A stretch of 7,800 bases of DNA from Planctomycetaceae bacterium. Its GTDB lineage: Bacteria > Planctomycetota > Planctomycetia > Pirellulales > Pirellulaceae. Location: NCBI GenBank assembly GCA_024642765.1, contig JAHEAM010000168.1, positions 1 to 7,800 of the forward strand, written 5' to 3'. This document shows, in pieces, positions 6,178 to 7,800 of this stretch. The notes beneath the pieces are model-generated. The model saw only the letters and a program-made list of their open reading frames with translations, was not told where the DNA came from and did no database searches. Within the stretch, counting starts at the first letter, position 1. Every line of letters begins with the position of its first letter. The position numbers and the translations under genes are program-made.

Positions 6178-7524
6178 ATGGCCCTACGACCCAATGCATG
6201 CCTGGTGCCGTTAATTTGTGTTTGCCTTTCTACATTGGCAATCGCCCCAGCGATTGCTCAAATAGAACGCTCAAACCGACGGACACCACTAGTTGAAGCC
6301 GTCGAGAACTGCCGAAACTCGGTAGTAAACCTCCGCGGCCAAAAGTCAATTGCACCGCCTGACGAGAGTTTAGCAACGGACCAAGTCCGCCATGTCAACG
6401 GCATGGGTACCGGTGTCGTGATAGATCGAAGGGGTTACATCTTGACGAATTACCACGTCGTTCAAGACATTCGCACGATCCAAGTCACCCTTGGCAATCG
6501 ACAATCAACGACCGCCAAGCTTGTCGCCCGCGATCCCATCACCGACTTGGCAATCATCAAAATCGAGCCCACGACTTCGATCGATGCGATCCATTTGGGT
6601 ACCAGTTCGGACCTAATGCTTGCGGAAACAGTCGCTGCCGTGGGCAACGCTTATGGTTACGAAAACTCGGTGACAACTGGAATTATTAGTCACCTTAATC
6701 GCACGGTTCAAATCAATGACAATCAAGTCTACGAGGACCTGATTCAAATCGACGCACCAATCAATCCAGGAAATAGTGGTGGCCCCCTGCTGAACATGGA
6801 TGGGAAAATGATTGGCATCAACGTTGCAGTTCGCGTTGGTGCTCAAGGGATTGCGTTTGCAATCCCTGTCAATGATGTGGTCGAGGTGGCGGCCCGGTTG
6901 ATGGAAGAAATCGTTGAATCTCGTATTAGTTCAGGCATCCAAGTCGCGACACGCTACGAAAACAACCAACCGTATTTGCTAGTCACTGCCGTTGACGAAA
7001 AATCCGCAGCTTATCAAGCAGGGCTTGCGGCCGGCGATCGAATCCGCTCGATCGATGGCGCCTTAGTATCTCGAGCCTTGGATTGGCAGTGTGCGTTGAT
7101 TGAGGCAAACCAAGATGACACGCTTAAAATTGGTTTACAACGTCCTAACGGCGATAGCGTTGTATCGTTCGCCCTTGAACGACCTAAAACCCAAAGCATC
7201 GAGTCCATTGCTTGGTCACGCTTGGGTCTCAGATTTTCCGTTGCAACCGAAGCGGAGATGTTGGGACGACATAAAGACTATCAGCATGGCTTGAAAATCG
7301 AAGCTGTTCGTCCCAACAGCCCCGCTGAAAAAGAAGGAATCAAGACTGGAGATATACTCGTTGCCATGCACGGCTACATGACTGAATCGTATGAAAACTT
7401 AGCCTATATTCTCGACCAACCTGAACTCAAAGAAAATAAGCATTTCATGTTTTACATTTTACGAGAACGCGAACGTTACTTCGGCCAAATGCGGATTGCT
7501 GACACAACACAATCGCTGAAATAA
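6178..7524 (+). CDS. secreted HtrA/DegP-like serine protease with two PDZ domains
   Basis: This 448-residue S1C protease has the classic DegP/DegQ layout and should act on misfolded or exported proteins outside the cytoplasmic membrane. A Sec signal peptide covers residues 1-27: basic Arg4, a hydrophobic core of about 9-23, and a likely cleavage after AIA at 27. The protease domain (about 38-245) has an intact triad: His93 in TNYHV, Asp123 in ITDLAIIKI and Ser200 in PGNSGGPL. PDZ1 lies at about 252-335 (AGLAAGDRIRSIDG) and PDZ2 at about 348-442 (EGIKTGDILVAMHG). No Shine-Dalgarno precedes the ATG, but this start gives a well-formed signal peptide. Unlike the protease at 1347-2498, it has two PDZ domains and a cleavable leader, so the two are diverged family members rather than a recent duplication. 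It appears monocistronic, ending before the terminator at 7676-7710. Confidence 0.92.
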   Translation: MALRPNACLVPLICVCLSTLAIAPAIAQIERSNRRTPLVEAVENCRNSVVNLRGQKSIAPPDESLATDQVRHVNGMGTGVVIDRRGYILTNYHVVQDIRTIQVTLGNRQSTTAKLVARDPITDLAIIKIEPTTSIDAIHLGTSSDLMLAETVAAVGNAYGYENSVTTGIISHLNRTVQINDNQVYEDLIQIDAPINPGNSGGPLLNMDGKMIGINVAVRVGAQGIAFAIPVNDVVEVAARLMEEIVESRISSGIQVATRYENNQPYLLVTAVDEKSAAYQAGLAAGDRIRSIDGALVSRALDWQCALIEANQDDTLKIGLQRPNGDSVVSFALERPKTQSIESIAWSRLGLRFSVATEAEMLGRHKDYQHGLKIEAVRPNSPAEKEGIKTGDILVAMHGYMTESYENLAYILDQPELKENKHFMFYILRERERYFGQMRIADTTQSLK

Positions 7525-7675
7525 AACTAAGGGGCGTGAAGTCTACGACCATTTCTACAACTCAATCTCTGCCTTGAATTCAACCTTGGAACGATATCGC
7601 AATCAGCACAACGGGCTGCTGCTATGACCCCGCTGTTTGCGACACCAAAGATTGAATCAACAAAAAGGCATGAGC
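7525..7675 (+). other. 3' untranslated stretch before the terminator
   Basis: These 151 bases lie between the protease stop and the terminator. No frame looks coding. A 10-bp palindrome, TTGAATTCAA, lies at 7574-7583. The stretch is probably a 3' UTR, though a small RNA ending at the terminator cannot be excluded. Confidence 0.35.
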
Positions 7676-7710
7676 AAAGCCTTGGCCCGTTGCTGGCCAA
7701 GGCTTTTTTT
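7676..7710 (+). terminator. strong intrinsic terminator after the second protease gene
   Basis: A perfect 12-bp stem (AAAGCCTTGGCC at 7676-7687 with GGCCAAGGCTTT at 7695-7706) encloses a 7-base loop and runs into seven T residues (7704-7710). This is a textbook Rho-independent terminator for plus-strand transcription. The minus strand lacks an equally placed T-run. Confidence 0.9.
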
Positions 7711-7800
7711 GTACAAGCGTGAAACTCTACGCTGCCCTTGGGCGCGTTCGCAGTGCAGGCCGCGCCCGAGTTTCTAATAGAGCTGCTACTCGCCGCTGAC
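7711..7800. other. right-edge region, possible end of a convergent gene
   Basis: The last 70 bases look richer in G and C than the region before them. A minus-strand frame is open from the right edge to a TAG at 7727-7729 (about 23 codons, arginine- and alanine-rich). This could be the 3' end of a gene converging on the terminator, but the stretch is too short to decide. Confidence 0.2.

Noticed and set aside
7525..7710. tmRNA, 6S or other structured RNA gene before the terminator
   Set aside because: No tRNA-like ends or other hallmark pairing could be found apart from the terminator stem.

Overview
The window looks like a stretch of chromosome from a planctomycete, most likely a Pirellulaceae/Rhodopirellula-type bacterium. 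This is an inference from three things: multiple S1C (HtrA/Deg) proteases, the style of the proteins, and a short element whose ends match the CAGCCTGTTGAAAAA termini that I recall as common in Rhodopirellula-like genomes. Base composition looks balanced (not counted). Shine-Dalgarno sites are present at some genes and weak or absent at others.

Layout. Positions 1-224 hold no gene I can support. A minus-strand gene (225-1016) encodes an unrecognised protein with a hydrophobic N-terminus. A 330-base divergent intergenic region (1017-1346) carries a striking set of TTCGACA/TGTCGAA boxes. A compact plus-strand operon follows: an anchored or secreted single-PDZ Deg/HtrA protease (1347-2498), IspD of the MEP isoprenoid pathway (2526-3269) and a QueC-family 7-cyano-7-deazaguanine synthase (3260-4096). 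IspD and QueC overlap by 10 bases. After 206 bases comes an adenylate-kinase-like NMP kinase with a long C-terminal extension of unknown function (4303-5514).

The 663-base gap 5515-6177 contains a 131-bp MITE-like palindromic element with matching 7-bp flanking repeats (5583-5713), then a probable second dispersed-repeat fragment. A second HtrA-type protease (6178-7524) has a clear Sec signal peptide and two PDZ domains. A strong intrinsic terminator lies at 7676-7710.

Functionally the window mixes envelope protein quality control (two proteases of different architecture), isoprenoid precursor synthesis, deazaguanine synthesis and nucleotide metabolism. I see no clear defence system or other new multi-gene system. 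The most interesting points are the QueC-like enzyme, in which all four canonical zinc-ligand cysteines are replaced while the ATP-site motifs are kept; the kinase's unexplained C-terminal domain; and the symmetric box array between the divergent genes.
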